Positions 1 to 9,618 of a DNA stretch of 64,000 bases are shown here, piece by piece. Made by a program: the position numbers and the translations under genes. The notes below the pieces were generated by a model. That model was not told the DNA's origin. It saw only the letters and a list, made by a program, of their open reading frames with translations, and searched no databases. How positions within the stretch are numbered: position 1 is the first letter of the stretch; each line of letters begins with the position of its first letter. Origin of the DNA: Saccharopolyspora rosea (GTDB lineage Bacteria; Actinomycetota; Actinomycetes; Mycobacteriales; Pseudonocardiaceae); the NCBI RefSeq assembly GCF_025643595.1, contig NZ_CP102826.1, positions 4,650,001 through 4,714,000 of the forward strand. Reading direction: 5' to 3'.

Positions 1-2737
1 GCACGGCGGTGACCGCCTTGGCCGCCGCCGAACCCACCGGGTCGGCCACGCCGATGACCTCGCGGATCTGGTCGAGCAGGTCGATGACCTGGCGGCACCA
101 GCGCACGAAGTCGCCCGCGGACAGTTCGTGCCCGCTGCTCTCCGCGGCGGTGAGGACCTTCTCCAGCGACTCGCCGCGCGCCCACCGGAACACCGGCCAG
201 GCGAACCCGGGGTCGGGTTCGCGGGTGCGGTCGAGCTTGTGCCGCCGCTCGTCGTCCTCCAACTCCGACCACAGCCGCCACGTGGCCGCCAACGCCTCGC
301 TGACCTGCCCGGACGGCACCTGCGGCGCCAGCGGTCCCTCCCGCCGCGACTCGTACACCAACGAGGACACGACCGCCGCCAGTTCGGCCGGGCCGAGGTC
401 GCGCCACACGCCCACCCGCAGGCACTCGGCGGCCAGCAGGTCCGACTCGCTGTAGAGCCGGGAGAGCCGCCGACCGTGCTCGGTGACGGGTTCCTCGCCG
501 TCGAGCAGCACGTAGTCCCGTTCGGCGAGCAGCGCGATGATCCGGTCGAACGACCGGGCCAGCGAGTGCGTGGTGGTGGCGACCTTGCGCCGCAGGTTCT
601 CGGTCTCGGTGCGCAGGCGTTCGTAGCGCTCCGCCCAGCGGGCGTGGTTCTCCCGCTCGTCGCAGCCGTGGCAGGGGTGCGCGCGCAGCGCGCGCCGCAG
701 GTTCGCCAGCTCGGCGTCGTCACCGGCGTCGGACCGCCGCCGGGAGCGGCCGCCCTGTGCGGTCAGCCCCGTGTTGCGCAGCGTCGACGCGAGGTCGCGC
801 CGCGACTTCGGGGAGCGGGTGTCGACGTGCTTGGGCAGCCGGATCCTGCCCAGCGGCTCGACCGGCGAGGTGAAGTCGGCCACCGACACGCGTCCCGACC
901 AGCGGTCCTCGGTCACGACCAGGGGCCGCGGCTCGCCCATCGGCTCCAGTCCCGGGTCGACCACCACGGCCAGGCCGGAACGCCGCCCCGCCGGGATGGC
1001 GATCACGTCGCCCTTGCGCAGCTTCTCCAGCGATCGGGCGGCTTCGGCGCGTCGTGCCGCCCGGTTCTGCCGGGCCAGGTACTTCTCCCGCTCGGCGATG
1101 CGGCGGCGCAGCTGGAAGTACTCGTCGAAGTCGCCGAGGTGGCACTGCATCGCCTCGGCGTAGCCCTCCAGCGCCTCGGTGTTGCGCTCCACCCGCCGCG
1201 ACTGGCCTACCACCGAGCGGTCCGCCTGGAACTGGGCGAACGACTGCTCCAGCAGGTCGCGGGCGGCGTCGCGCCCGACCCGCTGCACCAGGTTGACGGC
1301 CATGTTGTAGCCGGGGCGGAACGACGAGCGCAGCGGGTAGGTGCGGGTGGAGGCCAGGCCCGCGACCTGCTTGGGGTCGATGCCCGGCTGCCACACCACG
1401 ACCGCGTGGCCCTCCACGTCGATGCCGCGCCGCCCGGCCCGGCCGGTGAGCTGGGTGTACTCGCCGGGGCTGAGGTCGACGTGCGACTCGCCGTTGAACT
1501 TCACCAGCCGTTCCAGCACGACCGTGCGGGCGGGCATGTTGATGCCCAGGGCCAGCGTCTCGGTGGCGAAGACGGCCTTGACCAGACCGCGGACGAACAG
1601 CTCCTCGACGGTCTCCTTGAACGCGGGCAGCAGGCCGGCGTGGTGGGCGGCCAGGCCGTGCTCCAACGCGTCCCGCCACTCCCAGTAACCCAGCACCGCC
1701 AGGTCGGACTCGGGCAGGTTCGCGGTGTGCTCGTCGATCACCCGGCGGATCTCGTCCACCTCGGAGTCGGTGGTCAGCCGCAGCCCGGCGCGCATGCACT
1801 GGGCGACGGCGGCGTCGCACCCCGCGCGGCTGAAGATGAACACGATCGCCGGCAGCAACCCGGCGGCGTCCAGTCCGCTGAGGATGTCCACTCGGGACGG
1901 CGGGAAGAACCGCGGCGGACGCGGCCCCTTCCGCTTCCCGTTCGGCCCGCGGCGACCGTAGGGCAGGTGCACGCGGGACAACTGCTGGGTCTGGCGCACC
2001 AGGTTCGGGTTGATCTTCAGCTCGCGGTCCGGGGTCTCCCCGCCGAACAGGTCGTACATCCGGGAACCGACGAGCATGTGCTGCCACAGCGGGACGGGCC
2101 GGTGCTCGTCGACGACCACGGTGGTGTCGCCGCGCACCTCGACCAGCCACTCGCCGAACTCCTCGGCGTTGCTGACGGTCGCGGACAGGCTCGCGACCTG
2201 CACGTGCTCGGGCAGGTGCAGGATCACTTCCTCCCACACCGCGCCGCGGAACCGGTCGGCCAGGTAGTGCACCTCGTCCATGACCACGTAGCCGAGCTGG
2301 TCGAGGCTCCGCGACCCCGCGTACAGCATGTTGCGCAGCACCTCGGTGGTCATCACGACCACCTGCGCCTCACCGTTGATCGAGGTGTCCCCGGTCAGCA
2401 GGCCGACCGCGTCGCTGCCGTGGCGCTCGCACAGGTCGGCGTACTTCTGGTTGGACAGCGCCTTGATCGGCGTGGTGTAGAAGCACTTGCGGCCCTCGGT
2501 GAGCGCCAGGTGCACGGCGAACTCGCCGACGACCGTCTTGCCGGCACCGGTCGGTGCGCACACGAGCACCCCGTGGCCGGACTCCAGGGCCTGGCAGGCG
2601 GTGCGCTGGAAGGCATCGAGCTCGAAGCTGAGCTCGTCGGTGAAATCGGCCAACCTGGGATGGGCGCTGCGGCGCCGGTGCGCCGCATAAGCCTCGGCCG
2701 GAGACGTCTTCGCGGGGTTCGAACGGCTTGCAGCCAC
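1..2737 (-). CDS. helY: DEVH-box RNA helicase, HelY/Ski2-Mtr4 type (3' end outside window)
   Basis: Superfamily 2 helicase expected to unwind RNA using ATP. On the minus strand a single open frame of about 912 codons runs off the left edge without a stop. Visible motifs are a Walker A APTGAGKT near residue 50, the DEVH box (VVMDEVHYLADR), SAT (LSATVSNAEEF), and the late helicase motif TGRAGRRGIDVEGH. M. tuberculosis HelY is about the same length, so only a few codons should be missing. I place the start at GTG 2737, because the frame is closed by a TGA at 2750-2752 and this is the only start codon between that stop and the conserved N-terminus. It lies downstream of the diacylglycerol kinase gene on the same strand, as the last gene of the tat/paf side of the core locus. 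Confidence 0.9.
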   Translation of the reverse strand, partial: MAASRSNPAKTSPAEAYAAHRRRSAHPRLADFTDELSFELDAFQRTACQALESGHGVLVCAPTGAGKTVVGEFAVHLALTEGRKCFYTTPIKALSNQKYADLCERHGSDAVGLLTGDTSINGEAQVVVMTTEVLRNMLYAGSRSLDQLGYVVMDEVHYLADRFRGAVWEEVILHLPEHVQVASLSATVSNAEEFGEWLVEVRGDTTVVVDEHRPVPLWQHMLVGSRMYDLFGGETPDRELKINPNLVRQTQQLSRVHLPYGRRGPNGKRKGPRPPRFFPPSRVDILSGLDAAGLLPAIVFIFSRAGCDAAVAQCMRAGLRLTTDSEVDEIRRVIDEHTANLPESDLAVLGYWEWRDALEHGLAAHHAGLLPAFKETVEELFVRGLVKAVFATETLALGINMPARTVVLERLVKFNGESHVDLSPGEYTQLTGRAGRRGIDVEGHAVVVWQPGIDPKQVAGLASTRTYPLRSSFRPGYNMAVNLVQRVGRDAARDLLEQSFAQFQADRSVVGQSRRVERNTEALEGYAEAMQCHLGDFDEYFQLRRRIAEREKYLARQNRAARRAEAARSLEKLRKGDVIAIPAGRRSGLAVVVDPGLEPMGEPRPLVVTEDRWSGRVSVADFTSPVEPLGRIRLPKHVDTRSPKSRRDLASTLRNTGLTAQGGRSRRRSDAGDDAELANLRRALRAHPCHGCDERENHARWAERYERLRTETENLRRKVATTTHSLARSFDRIIALLAERDYVLLDGEEPVTEHGRRLSRLYSESDLLAAECLRVGVWRDLGPAELAAVVSSLVYESRREGPLAPQVPSGQVSEALAATWRLWSELEDDERRHKLDRTREPDPGFAWPVFRWARGESLEKVLTAAESSGHELSAGDFVRWCRQVIDLLDQIREVIGVADPVGSAAAKAVTAV

Positions 2738-2781
2738 ACCCCCAGGTTTTCATACGCGGGCGACCGGCGTCGCGTACCGCT

Positions 2782-3666
2782 TCATGTCGGGGCCACCACG
2801 GTCAACGCACCCCGCACGGTGCGCGCGGTGAGGGGGAGTCGGACCTGCGGTTCGCCGTCGGCGTAGGCGAGCCAGCCGTTGTCGCCGCCGAGCCGGACCC
2901 GGCGGGCGCGCAGCGTGCGCACGGCCGGGTGCTCGACGTGCCTGCCGGTGCGCAGGGTCGGCAGGATGCCCAGGAAGTCGCGGCGGGTGACTCGTCCCAC
3001 CACGGTCACGTCGAACTCGCCGTCGGCGGTGTCGGCGTCCGGGCACACCGGGATGCCGCCGCCGTAGCAGGCGCTGTTGCCGATCGCCACCAGCGTCGCG
3101 TCCAGCTCGGTCACGCACGTCTCGGTCTCGATCCGCAGCGGCATCGCGTGCAGGGCGAGCAGCTCGCGCACCACCGCGACGTCGTACCGGTGCTTGCCGC
3201 GCAGCAGGCGCATCCGGTTGGCACGGGCGTTGACGCGCGAGTCGAACCCGGCGCAGAGCACGGTGGCGAACCAACCTCCCCCGGCGACGCGGCCGAGGTC
3301 CATGCGCCGCCGCTCGCCGCGCCGCAGCGCGTGCGCCACGACCCGCGCGGCGACCACTGGGTGCGGTGGCAACCGCAGCGCCCGCGCCAGGTCGTTGCCG
3401 GTGCCGCTGGGGATGAGCACGAGCGCCGTGTCCGACTCGGCGCACGCCTGCACCGCCAGGTGGGCCATGCCGTCGCCGCCGACCACGGCGAGCACGTCGA
3501 CTCCGCCGGCCACGGCCTCCGCCGCGGCGGCCGCGGCGGCCGCGGCGTCGGGGGCCAGCACGGTCCGCACGTCGCAGACCGCGCGCAGCTGACCGAGGAT
3601 CGCGCGGACGACCTCCGCGGTGAGTCCGCCACCGGCCTTGGGGTTGATCAACAGGACACAGCGCAC
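2782..3666 (-). CDS. Diacylglycerol kinase family lipid kinase (DAGK/YegS type)
   Basis: Likely a cytoplasmic or membrane-associated lipid kinase that phosphorylates diacylglycerol or a related lipid. The 294-residue protein begins with the family motif LLINPKAGGG and has the nucleotide-binding GGDGMAHLAVQA segment near residue 85 and LIPSGTGNDLARAL near 108, all standard for the DAGK catalytic domain. A C-terminal beta-rich domain follows (VGRVTRRDFLGIL). It sits 44 bases upstream of helY, same strand, and 43 bases downstream of tatC, so it may be co-transcribed with them. Substrate is not shown by sequence. Confidence 0.88.
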   Translation of the reverse strand: MRCVLLINPKAGGGLTAEVVRAILGQLRAVCDVRTVLAPDAAAAAAAAAEAVAGGVDVLAVVGGDGMAHLAVQACAESDTALVLIPSGTGNDLARALRLPPHPVVAARVVAHALRRGERRRMDLGRVAGGGWFATVLCAGFDSRVNARANRMRLLRGKHRYDVAVVRELLALHAMPLRIETETCVTELDATLVAIGNSACYGGGIPVCPDADTADGEFDVTVVGRVTRRDFLGILPTLRTGRHVEHPAVRTLRARRVRLGGDNGWLAYADGEPQVRLPLTARTVRGALTVVAPT

Positions 3667-3709
3667 GACGCAGCATCCTGGCCCAACCGGGGGCGGATCC
3701 GCCAGTGGC

Positions 3710-4666
3710 TCAGGTGGCGTCGTCGTGCTGGTGGGACCCCTGCGACGACGTGGTGTCCAGTCGAGACGGCCGGTAGTCGATCTTCGACGGCTCGTCGAGG
3801 CCGACCTCCTCCAGCCCCGCGGCGGCGAGCTTCTTCTGCTTGCGCCCGTCGTGGGCGCGGCAGATCGCCATCGCGATGGCGAACAGCAGGCACAGCGCCC
3901 CGGCCAGGGCCAGCATCGAGAACGGGTCCTGGCCCGGGGTGGCGACGGCGGCGAACACGAACAGCGCGAAGACCAGGCCGCGCCACCAGCTCTTGAGCTT
4001 GGCGTAGCTGAGGATCCCGGCCATGTTCAGCATCACCAGCACCAGCGGCAGCTCGAAGCTGACGCCGAAGATCAGCAGCAGGACCAGCACGAAGTTGATG
4101 TAGTCGCCGCCGGTCAGCGCGGTGAAGAACGACCCGCCGCCGAAACCGACCATGAACTTCAGGCCCTGCGGGACGACGAAGTAGGCCAGCACCGCACCGG
4201 CGACGAACAGCAGGCTCGCGCAGAACACGAACATCCGCGCGAACTTGCGCTCCTTGTCCAGCAGGCCCGGGGTGATGAACGCCCACAGCTGGTACAGCCA
4301 GACGGGGCTGAGCACCACCGCGCCGACCGACAGCCCGACCTTCAGCCGCAGCATGAAGACCTCGAACGGTTTGGTCTGCAACAGCTGGCAGTGCCCGTTC
4401 GGGCTCAGCCGCATCTCGGCGGGCAGCGAGCAGTACGGCCCCAGCAGCAGGTCGCCGAGCGTCGGGACGCCGAACGCGGAGTTGGCGAACCACCAGAACC
4501 CGAAGATGCCGCCGATGACGACGGCCACCATGGCCACGCCCAGCCGGTAGCGCAGTTCGTAGAGGTGCTCGACCAGGGTCATCGTCCCGTCGGGGTTGTG
4601 CCGACGGCCCCACCTGCGGCGATCCGCGCGGAAGGGGTTCAGGCGGCGCAGCGCACTCCCACCCAC
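3710..4666 (-). CDS. tatC: Sec-independent protein translocase TatC
   Basis: Core receptor subunit of the twin-arginine translocase in the cytoplasmic membrane; it recognises Tat signal peptides. The 318-residue protein has the conserved N-terminal MTLVEHLYELRYRL block, then multiple hydrophobic helices (for example AMVAVVIGGIFGFWWFA and VLLLIFGVSFELPLVLVML with the family's FGVSFELP motif). A GTG at 4711 in the same frame would overlap tatA by 20 bases. I prefer GTG 4666, because it leaves a short N-terminus before LRRLNPF, as in mycobacterial TatC, and has GAGGA upstream. The C-terminal tail after about residue 270 is polar and poorly conserved. Confidence 0.93.
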   Translation of the reverse strand: MGGSALRRLNPFRADRRRWGRRHNPDGTMTLVEHLYELRYRLGVAMVAVVIGGIFGFWWFANSAFGVPTLGDLLLGPYCSLPAEMRLSPNGHCQLLQTKPFEVFMLRLKVGLSVGAVVLSPVWLYQLWAFITPGLLDKERKFARMFVFCASLLFVAGAVLAYFVVPQGLKFMVGFGGGSFFTALTGGDYINFVLVLLLIFGVSFELPLVLVMLNMAGILSYAKLKSWWRGLVFALFVFAAVATPGQDPFSMLALAGALCLLFAIAMAICRAHDGRKQKKLAAAGLEEVGLDEPSKIDYRPSRLDTTSSQGSHQHDDAT

Positions 4667-4691
4667 CGTGTTGTTCCGTCCTCTGCGCTCG

Positions 4692-4961
4692 TCAGTTGCC
4701 GGATTCGTCACGCTGCCGGTCGCGCGCCGGTGGCGTCGTCGACGCGGCCCGTTCGCCGCGGGTCAGCTCCGGGGAGTCCACGCGCTCGGCCCGGGCCCTG
4801 GTGGCGGCCTCGTCGTCCTCCTGCATGCCGCGCGCCTCCGCCTTGAACACCCGCGCCGACTGGCCGAGCGAACGCGCCAGCTGCGGCAGCTTGCTGGCCC
4901 CGAACAGCAGGACGAGGACCAGCAGAATGACCAAGAGCTCCCAGCCACCTGGCATGAGCAC
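4692..4961 (-). CDS. tatA: Sec-independent protein translocase TatA
   Basis: Pore-forming subunit of the Tat system. The 89-residue protein shows the classic layout: one N-terminal membrane helix (WELLVILLVLVLLF), the hinge FGASKLPQLARSLGQS, an amphipathic helix and an acidic/charged tail. It is immediately upstream of tatC on the same strand, so the two form the standard tatAC unit. No tatB-like gene is visible here; many actinomycetes carry it elsewhere. Confidence 0.94.
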   Translation of the reverse strand: MLMPGGWELLVILLVLVLLFGASKLPQLARSLGQSARVFKAEARGMQEDDEAATRARAERVDSPELTRGERAASTTPPARDRQRDESGN

Positions 4962-5033
4962 ACCCTTTCGTGACGTCCGCTGTCCGCGCCATCGTACGCG
5001 GCGGGCATCGCGGGCAAACAGCGCCGATGGGCG

Positions 5034-5234
5034 TCACCTGCGACGACGTTCGGCGAACGCCACCTTCAGCCCCGCCACCCGCGCCTTGAGCAAGCCCGCC
5101 CGGTCGGTGATGTCGGTGGCGACCTCCCGCTGCACCGACCGCAACCGGCGCAGTTCCCGGAGCACCCGGACGGCCACCACCAGGAGCACGACCAGTCCGA
5201 GGGCCGCCAGCACGAGACTCAACACATACGGCAC
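5034..5234 (-). CDS. Small single-span membrane protein, unknown function
   Basis: A 66-residue protein with one strong N-terminal membrane segment (VLSLVLAALGLVVLLVVAVRVL) followed by a highly basic, probably helical cytoplasmic tail. Similar small proteins occur between pafC and tatA in related actinomycetes, but I do not recognise a named family. It lies 18 bases downstream of pafC on the same strand, so it is probably translated from the same transcript. Function cannot be inferred. Confidence 0.65.
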   Translation of the reverse strand: MPYVLSLVLAALGLVVLLVVAVRVLRELRRLRSVQREVATDITDRAGLLKARVAGLKVAFAERRRR

Positions 5235-5252
5235 CGGATCACCGTATCGGTT

Positions 5253-6221
5253 TCAGGTGGCCGGGAGGTGACGCGCCCGCGCCAACGCCTCCTCGGCCCT
5301 GCGGCGCACGTCGTCGGCGAGGTCCGGCGGGTCGAGGACCTGCGCCTGCCCGCCCAGCCCGAGCAGCAGGCGGACCATCCACGACCGGTCCGAATAGCGC
5401 ATCCGCACCCGGGTGCGCCCGCCGGACAGCTCGGCCAGCTCGTCGACCGGGTAGTACTCGGCGACCCAGCGCGCGTCGGGTTCCAGCTCCAGCTCGACGA
5501 CCGGTTGGTCGGGCATCGGCCGGAACAGCCCGGCGGAGACGTCCATCGGCTCGGCGTCCTCGGGCGGCCGGGCGGGCTCGTCGAGCACCGCGGCGTCGTC
5601 GACGCGGTCGAGCCGGAACAGCCGCACCCCGCCCGCCGACCGGCACCAGGCTTCCAGGTAGCTGCGCCCGTCGATGATCAGCAACCGCATCGGGTCGACG
5701 GTGCGTTCGCTGATCGCGTCCCGCGACGCGGTGTAGTAGCGCATCCACAGCGCCCGGCGCCGGGTCGCCGCGCGCTGCACCGCGGACCGCACCTCGGGCC
5801 GCTCGGCGCCGTCCTGCGCGAGCCCGACGACCACCCCCGCCGACCGCGCCTGCCCCGCGGCCTCCTCCACCTTCGCCAGGGCGCGCTGCACCGCGTCGGT
5901 GTCCGGGATGCCCGGGGTGTCGGCCAGCGCCCGCAGCGCCACCAGCAGCGCGGTCGCCTCGGAGGTCGTCAGCCGCAGCGGCCGCCGCATGCCCGCGTCG
6001 TAGGTGACGGTGATCGTGTCGCTCTCGAAGGACAGGTCGATGAGGTCACCGGGCCCGTACCCGGGGAGCCCGCACATCCACAGCAGTTCCAGGTCGCGGC
6101 GCAGCTGCTGTTCGGTGACCCCGAAGTCGGCCGCGGCCTCGGCGATCGGGATGCCCGGCCGGCTCAACAGGTACGGCACCAGGGCCAGCAGCCGGGGCAG
6201 CCGCTCGCTGGCGCTGTTCAT
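5253..6221 (-). CDS. pafC: WYL-domain transcriptional regulator PafC
   Basis: Partner of PafB in the transcription factor that drives the RecA-independent DNA-damage response in actinobacteria. The 322-residue protein has an N-terminal winged helix (IPIAEAAADFGVTEQQLRRDLELLWMCG) and a central WYL domain (LWMRYYTASRDAISERTVDPMRLL; RSYLEAWC). The open frame extends 35 codons upstream, but ATG 6221 overlaps the pafB stop by four bases (ATGA) and starts a normal N-terminus, so I take this start. Translational coupling to pafB is likely. Confidence 0.92.
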   Translation of the reverse strand: MNSASERLPRLLALVPYLLSRPGIPIAEAAADFGVTEQQLRRDLELLWMCGLPGYGPGDLIDLSFESDTITVTYDAGMRRPLRLTTSEATALLVALRALADTPGIPDTDAVQRALAKVEEAAGQARSAGVVVGLAQDGAERPEVRSAVQRAATRRRALWMRYYTASRDAISERTVDPMRLLIIDGRSYLEAWCRSAGGVRLFRLDRVDDAAVLDEPARPPEDAEPMDVSAGLFRPMPDQPVVELELEPDARWVAEYYPVDELAELSGGRTRVRMRYSDRSWMVRLLLGLGGQAQVLDPPDLADDVRRRAEEALARARHLPAT

Positions 6222-7195
6222 CGTTCCTCCCGCCGGTCGACGACGTCGAGGTGGATCTCGTGCACGGTCTTGCGCAACGTGTCCGGTTCGAGCACCGCGA
6301 CGTCCGGGCCGTACCCCGCGATCCACGTGGCCGCGGGCTCCGGGTGCACCAGGTCCACTTCGACCACGTCACCGGGCTCGCCGCCCAGCACCATGCTGTC
6401 CACGGTCCGCGCCTGGCGCCGCAGCCCCTGCGCCCGTCCGGCCGCGACCCACAGCCGCGCGGTGGTGCTCGGCGGTGCCTCGCGCTGCTCGCCCGCGACG
6501 ATGCGCAGCAGGTCGGCGTCCGGTGGCCGCCGCACCTCACCGGCCCGCCCGGCGGTGACGTCCCCGCGGATGCGGGACAGCCGGAAGCACCGGGTGGCCG
6601 CCCGGTCGCGGTCGTGCCCGACCAGGTACCAGCGGCCCCGCCAGGACACCACGCCCCACGGTTCGACCGTCCGACGCTGCGCGTCGGGGCTGGTCGGGCG
6701 GCGGTAGTCGAACCGCACGACCCGGCCGGTCTGCACCGCCGCCAGCAGCGGCGCGAACGTCGGCTCGGTGGTGCGCACCTTGGGTTCCACGGTCGCCGAC
6801 GCCCCCTCGTCGACGTCCACCCCGGCCGCCCGCAGCTTCAGCAGCGCGCCGCGCGCGGCCGCGGTGAACTCCGGCGAGTCCCACAGCCGCACGGCCAGCG
6901 CCACCGCGGCGGCCTCGTCGGGTTCCAGGTCGATGTCCCCCAGCTCGTAGTCGCGCCGGGCGATCCGGTACCCGTCGGCGGCGTCGAACACCGAGTTGCG
7001 CCCGGTCTCCAGCGGAATCCCCAGGTCGCGCAGCTCCGCCTTGTCCCGCTCGAAGGTCCGGAAGAACGCCTCGTCGGTGGGCGCGTCGGCGTAGCCGGGC
7101 ACGATGGCCCGAATCCGCTCCGCGGTGAGGTACTGGCGGGTCGACAGCAGGCACAGCACCAGGTTCACCAAGCGCTCAGCACGCACAGTGGCCAC
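6218..7195 (-). CDS. pafB: WYL-domain transcriptional regulator PafB
   Basis: First gene of the pafBC pair; PafBC activates DNA-repair genes through sigma-A in mycobacteria. The 325-residue protein starts MATVRAERLVNLVLCLLSTRQYLTA, a winged-helix domain, followed by FFRTFERDKAELRDLGIPLE and a WYL domain (VVRFDYRRPTSPDAQRRTVEPWGVV; RWYLVGHDRDR). It overlaps pafC by four bases. The paf name reflects proximity to pafA rather than a role in pupylation, and here an SDR gene separates it from pafA. Confidence 0.92.
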   Translation of the reverse strand: MATVRAERLVNLVLCLLSTRQYLTAERIRAIVPGYADAPTDEAFFRTFERDKAELRDLGIPLETGRNSVFDAADGYRIARRDYELGDIDLEPDEAAAVALAVRLWDSPEFTAAARGALLKLRAAGVDVDEGASATVEPKVRTTEPTFAPLLAAVQTGRVVRFDYRRPTSPDAQRRTVEPWGVVSWRGRWYLVGHDRDRAATRCFRLSRIRGDVTAGRAGEVRRPPDADLLRIVAGEQREAPPSTTARLWVAAGRAQGLRRQARTVDSMVLGGEPGDVVEVDLVHPEPAATWIAGYGPDVAVLEPDTLRKTVHEIHLDVVDRREER

Positions 7196-7345
7196 TTCGA
7201 AACTCTAGCTCCACACCGTTCGATCACGTGTTCGGGGGATCCCCCATCCACCCGGCCGGGTGACGTTCGCAGGCCGACGTGCCCGCACCCGCCCCGCGCT
7301 CACTCGATCGCGCGAGTGGTGCCGGGGCTGGGAGAATCCCGGGTC

Positions 7346-8041
7346 ATGGCTGATCCCGTCATGTTGATCACCGGAGCCTCCCGCGGCATCGGCGCGGCCA
7401 CCGCCCGCCAGGCCGTCGCCGCCGGGTACCGGGTGGCGCTGGTGGCGCGCTCGACCGACAAGCTCACCCCGCTCGTGGACGACCTCGGTTCCGCGTCCGC
7501 GCTGCCGCTGGCCTGCGACGTCGCCGACTGGGACGACGTCAGCGGCGCGGTCCGGCGCACCGAGGAGCACTTCGGCGGGCTCGACGCGGTGTTCGCCAAC
7601 GCCGGTCTGAGCGTGCCCACGTCGTTCCTGGGCACCGATGGCGCCGACCCCGCGCAGTGGCGCGACATGGTGCTCACGAACGTCCTCGGAGCGGCGCTGA
7701 CCGCCCGCGCCGCGCTGCCCTCGCTGGCGCGGTCGCGGGGCCACCTGGTGCTGACCGGTTCGGTCGCCGGCCGCCACGTCCGGCCCGGCAACCTGTACTC
7801 GGCGACCAAGTGGGCCGTCACCGGCATGGCGCAGAACATCCGCGCCGAGTGCGCCGAGACCGGTGTCCGCGTCACCCTGGTCCAGCCGGGCATGGTCGAG
7901 ACCGACATGACCGCCCACCGGCAGGACGCCCCCAAGCTGGCGGCGACCGACATCGCCAACGCGGTCATGTACGCGCTGCGCCAGCCCCAGGGCGTCGACG
8001 TCAACGAGATCGTCGTCCGCCCGACGGGCCAGCACCTCTGA
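7346..8041 (+). CDS. Short-chain dehydrogenase/reductase (SDR)
   Basis: NAD(P)-dependent oxidoreductase of unknown substrate. The 231-residue protein has the Rossmann motif TGASRGIG near residue 9, the NAG motif (FANAGLS), the catalytic Ser (LTGSVAG) and the YxxxK pair (YSATKWAV). I take ATG 7346 although the frame is open far upstream, because the SDR fold begins there and the upstream part is antisense to pafB. It is on the opposite strand from the flanking paf genes, converging on pafA with only 28 bases between the two stops. Confidence 0.85.
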   Translation: MADPVMLITGASRGIGAATARQAVAAGYRVALVARSTDKLTPLVDDLGSASALPLACDVADWDDVSGAVRRTEEHFGGLDAVFANAGLSVPTSFLGTDGADPAQWRDMVLTNVLGAALTARAALPSLARSRGHLVLTGSVAGRHVRPGNLYSATKWAVTGMAQNIRAECAETGVRVTLVQPGMVETDMTAHRQDAPKLAATDIANAVMYALRQPQGVDVNEIVVRPTGQHL

Positions 8042-8069
8042 CGCCGCCCCAGGAGGTGGGGCGGGCCCG

Positions 8070-9428
8070 TCACAGCGAGCCGATCAGGCGTTCCACGCGT
8101 TCGTCGACCGCCCGGAACGGGTCCTTGCACAGCACCGTGCGCTGCGCCTGGTCGTTGAGCTTGAGGTGGACCCAGTCGACGGTGAAGTCCCGCCCCGCCG
8201 CCTGGGCGGCGGCGATGAAGTCGCCGCGCAGCTTGGCCCGGGTGCTCTGCGGCGGGGTGTCCTTGGCCGCCTCGATCTCGCCGTCCTCGGTGGCGCGGTC
8301 CACCAGGTCCTTGCGCTGCAGCATGTCGAACAGGCCCCGGTTGCGCCGGATGTCGTGGTAGGCGAGGTCGAGCTGGGCGATGCGCGGACTGGACAGCTCC
8401 AGACCGTGCTTGCTGCGGTAGCGCTCCAGCAGGCGGTGCTTGATCGCCCAGTCGATCTCCCGGTCGATCTTGGAGTAGTCCTGCTCGGCGATCGCCTCCA
8501 GCGCCCGGCCCCACAGGTCCAGGATCCGGTCGGTCATCGGGTCCGAACCGCGCCGGTCCACGTGGTCCACCGCCCGGCTGTAGTACTCGCGCTGGATGTC
8601 CAGCGCCGACGCCTCCCGGCCGCCCGCGAGCCGGACCGTGCGCCGCCCGGTCAGGTCGTGGCTGATCTCGCGGATCGCGCGGATCGGGTTGTCCAGGCTG
8701 AAGTCCCGGAACTGCACGCCGTGCTCGACCATCTCCAGCACCAGGTTGGCCGCGCCGACCTTGAGCAGCGTGGTCACCTCGGACATGTTCGAGTCGCCGA
8801 CGATGACGTGCAGCCGGCGGTAGCGCTCGGCGTCGGCGTGCGGTTCGTCGCGGGTGTTGATGATCGGCCGCGACCGGGTCGTCGCGCTCGACACGCCCTC
8901 CCAGATGTGCTCGGCGCGCTGCGAGAGGCAGTAGACGGCGCCGCGCGGGGTCTGCAGCACCTTCCCGGCCCCGCAGATGAGCTGGCGGGTCACCAGGAAC
9001 GGCAGCAGCACGTCGGCGATGCGGGAGAACTCCCCGGAACGGCCGACCAGGTAGTTCTCGTGGCAGCCGTACGAGTTGCCCGCCGAGTCGGTGTTGTTCT
9101 TGAACAGGAAGATGTCACCGCCGATGCCCTCGTCGGCGAGCCGCCGCTCGGCGTCGATGAGCAGATCCTCCAGGATCCGCTCCCCCGCCTTGTCGTGGGT
9201 GACGAGCTGGGTGAGGTCGTCGCACTCGGCCGTGGCGTACTCCGGGTGCGAGCCGACGTCGAGGTAGAGGCGCGCGCCGTTGCGCAGGAAGACGTTCGAC
9301 GAGCGCCCCCACGACACGACGCGCCGGAACAGGTACCTGGCGACCTCGTCCGGGGAGAGCCGACGCTGCCCGTGGAAGGTGCAGGTGACCCCGAACTCGG
9401 TTTCGATGCCGAAGATCCGCCGCTGCAT
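8070..9428 (-). CDS. pafA: Pup-protein ligase PafA
   Basis: Glutamine-synthetase-like enzyme that joins the C-terminal glutamate of Pup to lysines of target proteins using ATP. The 452-residue protein opens [18 protein letters not shown], has the metal/ATP-binding region ([38 protein letters not shown]) and the [19 protein letters not shown] block shared with Dop. It lacks the extra loop that Dop carries after residue 40. It is transcribed alone, separated from prcA by 190 bases that include a terminator-like hairpin. Confidence 0.97.
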   Translation of the reverse strand: MQRRIFGIETEFGVTCTFHGQRRLSPDEVARYLFRRVVSWGRSSNVFLRNGARLYLDVGSHPEYATAECDDLTQLVTHDKAGERILEDLLIDAERRLADEGIGGDIFLFKNNTDSAGNSYGCHENYLVGRSGEFSRIADVLLPFLVTRQLICGAGKVLQTPRGAVYCLSQRAEHIWEGVSSATTRSRPIINTRDEPHADAERYRRLHVIVGDSNMSEVTTLLKVGAANLVLEMVEHGVQFRDFSLDNPIRAIREISHDLTGRRTVRLAGGREASALDIQREYYSRAVDHVDRRGSDPMTDRILDLWGRALEAIAEQDYSKIDREIDWAIKHRLLERYRSKHGLELSSPRIAQLDLAYHDIRRNRGLFDMLQRKDLVDRATEDGEIEAAKDTPPQSTRAKLRGDFIAAAQAAGRDFTVDWVHLKLNDQAQRTVLCKDPFRAVDERVERLIGSL

Positions 9429-9571
9429 GCCTCCACACTAAGCGCAAATGGCGACGCTCGGCGGTCCGCCGTTCGGGCACGGGTTCGCGCCGTCCCACCT
9501 GGCGGGCTCGCACCGCGGACCGCCGCCCGCCTTTCGGGACGAAAGTCCCGCCTTCCCGCGGCATGCGCGGA

Positions 9572-9602
9572 GGTTCGGCGATTTGCGCGAAATCGCCGAA
9601 CC
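9572..9602 (-). terminator. Terminator-like hairpin after prcA
   Basis: Perfect 13-bp inverted repeat (GGTTCGGCGATTT / AAATCGCCGAACC) with a five-base loop, 16 bases past the prcA stop. It would end the pup-prcB-prcA transcript before pafA. A second small hairpin with a GAAA loop (CGGGAC/GTCCCG, 9535-9550) lies between it and the pafA start. Confidence 0.75.
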
Positions 9603-9618
9603 CCGGAACGCAGGTGGT

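Noticed and set aside
128-2866. A 912-codon open frame on the plus strand
   Set aside because: Antisense to helY, whose helicase motifs are clear on the minus strand.
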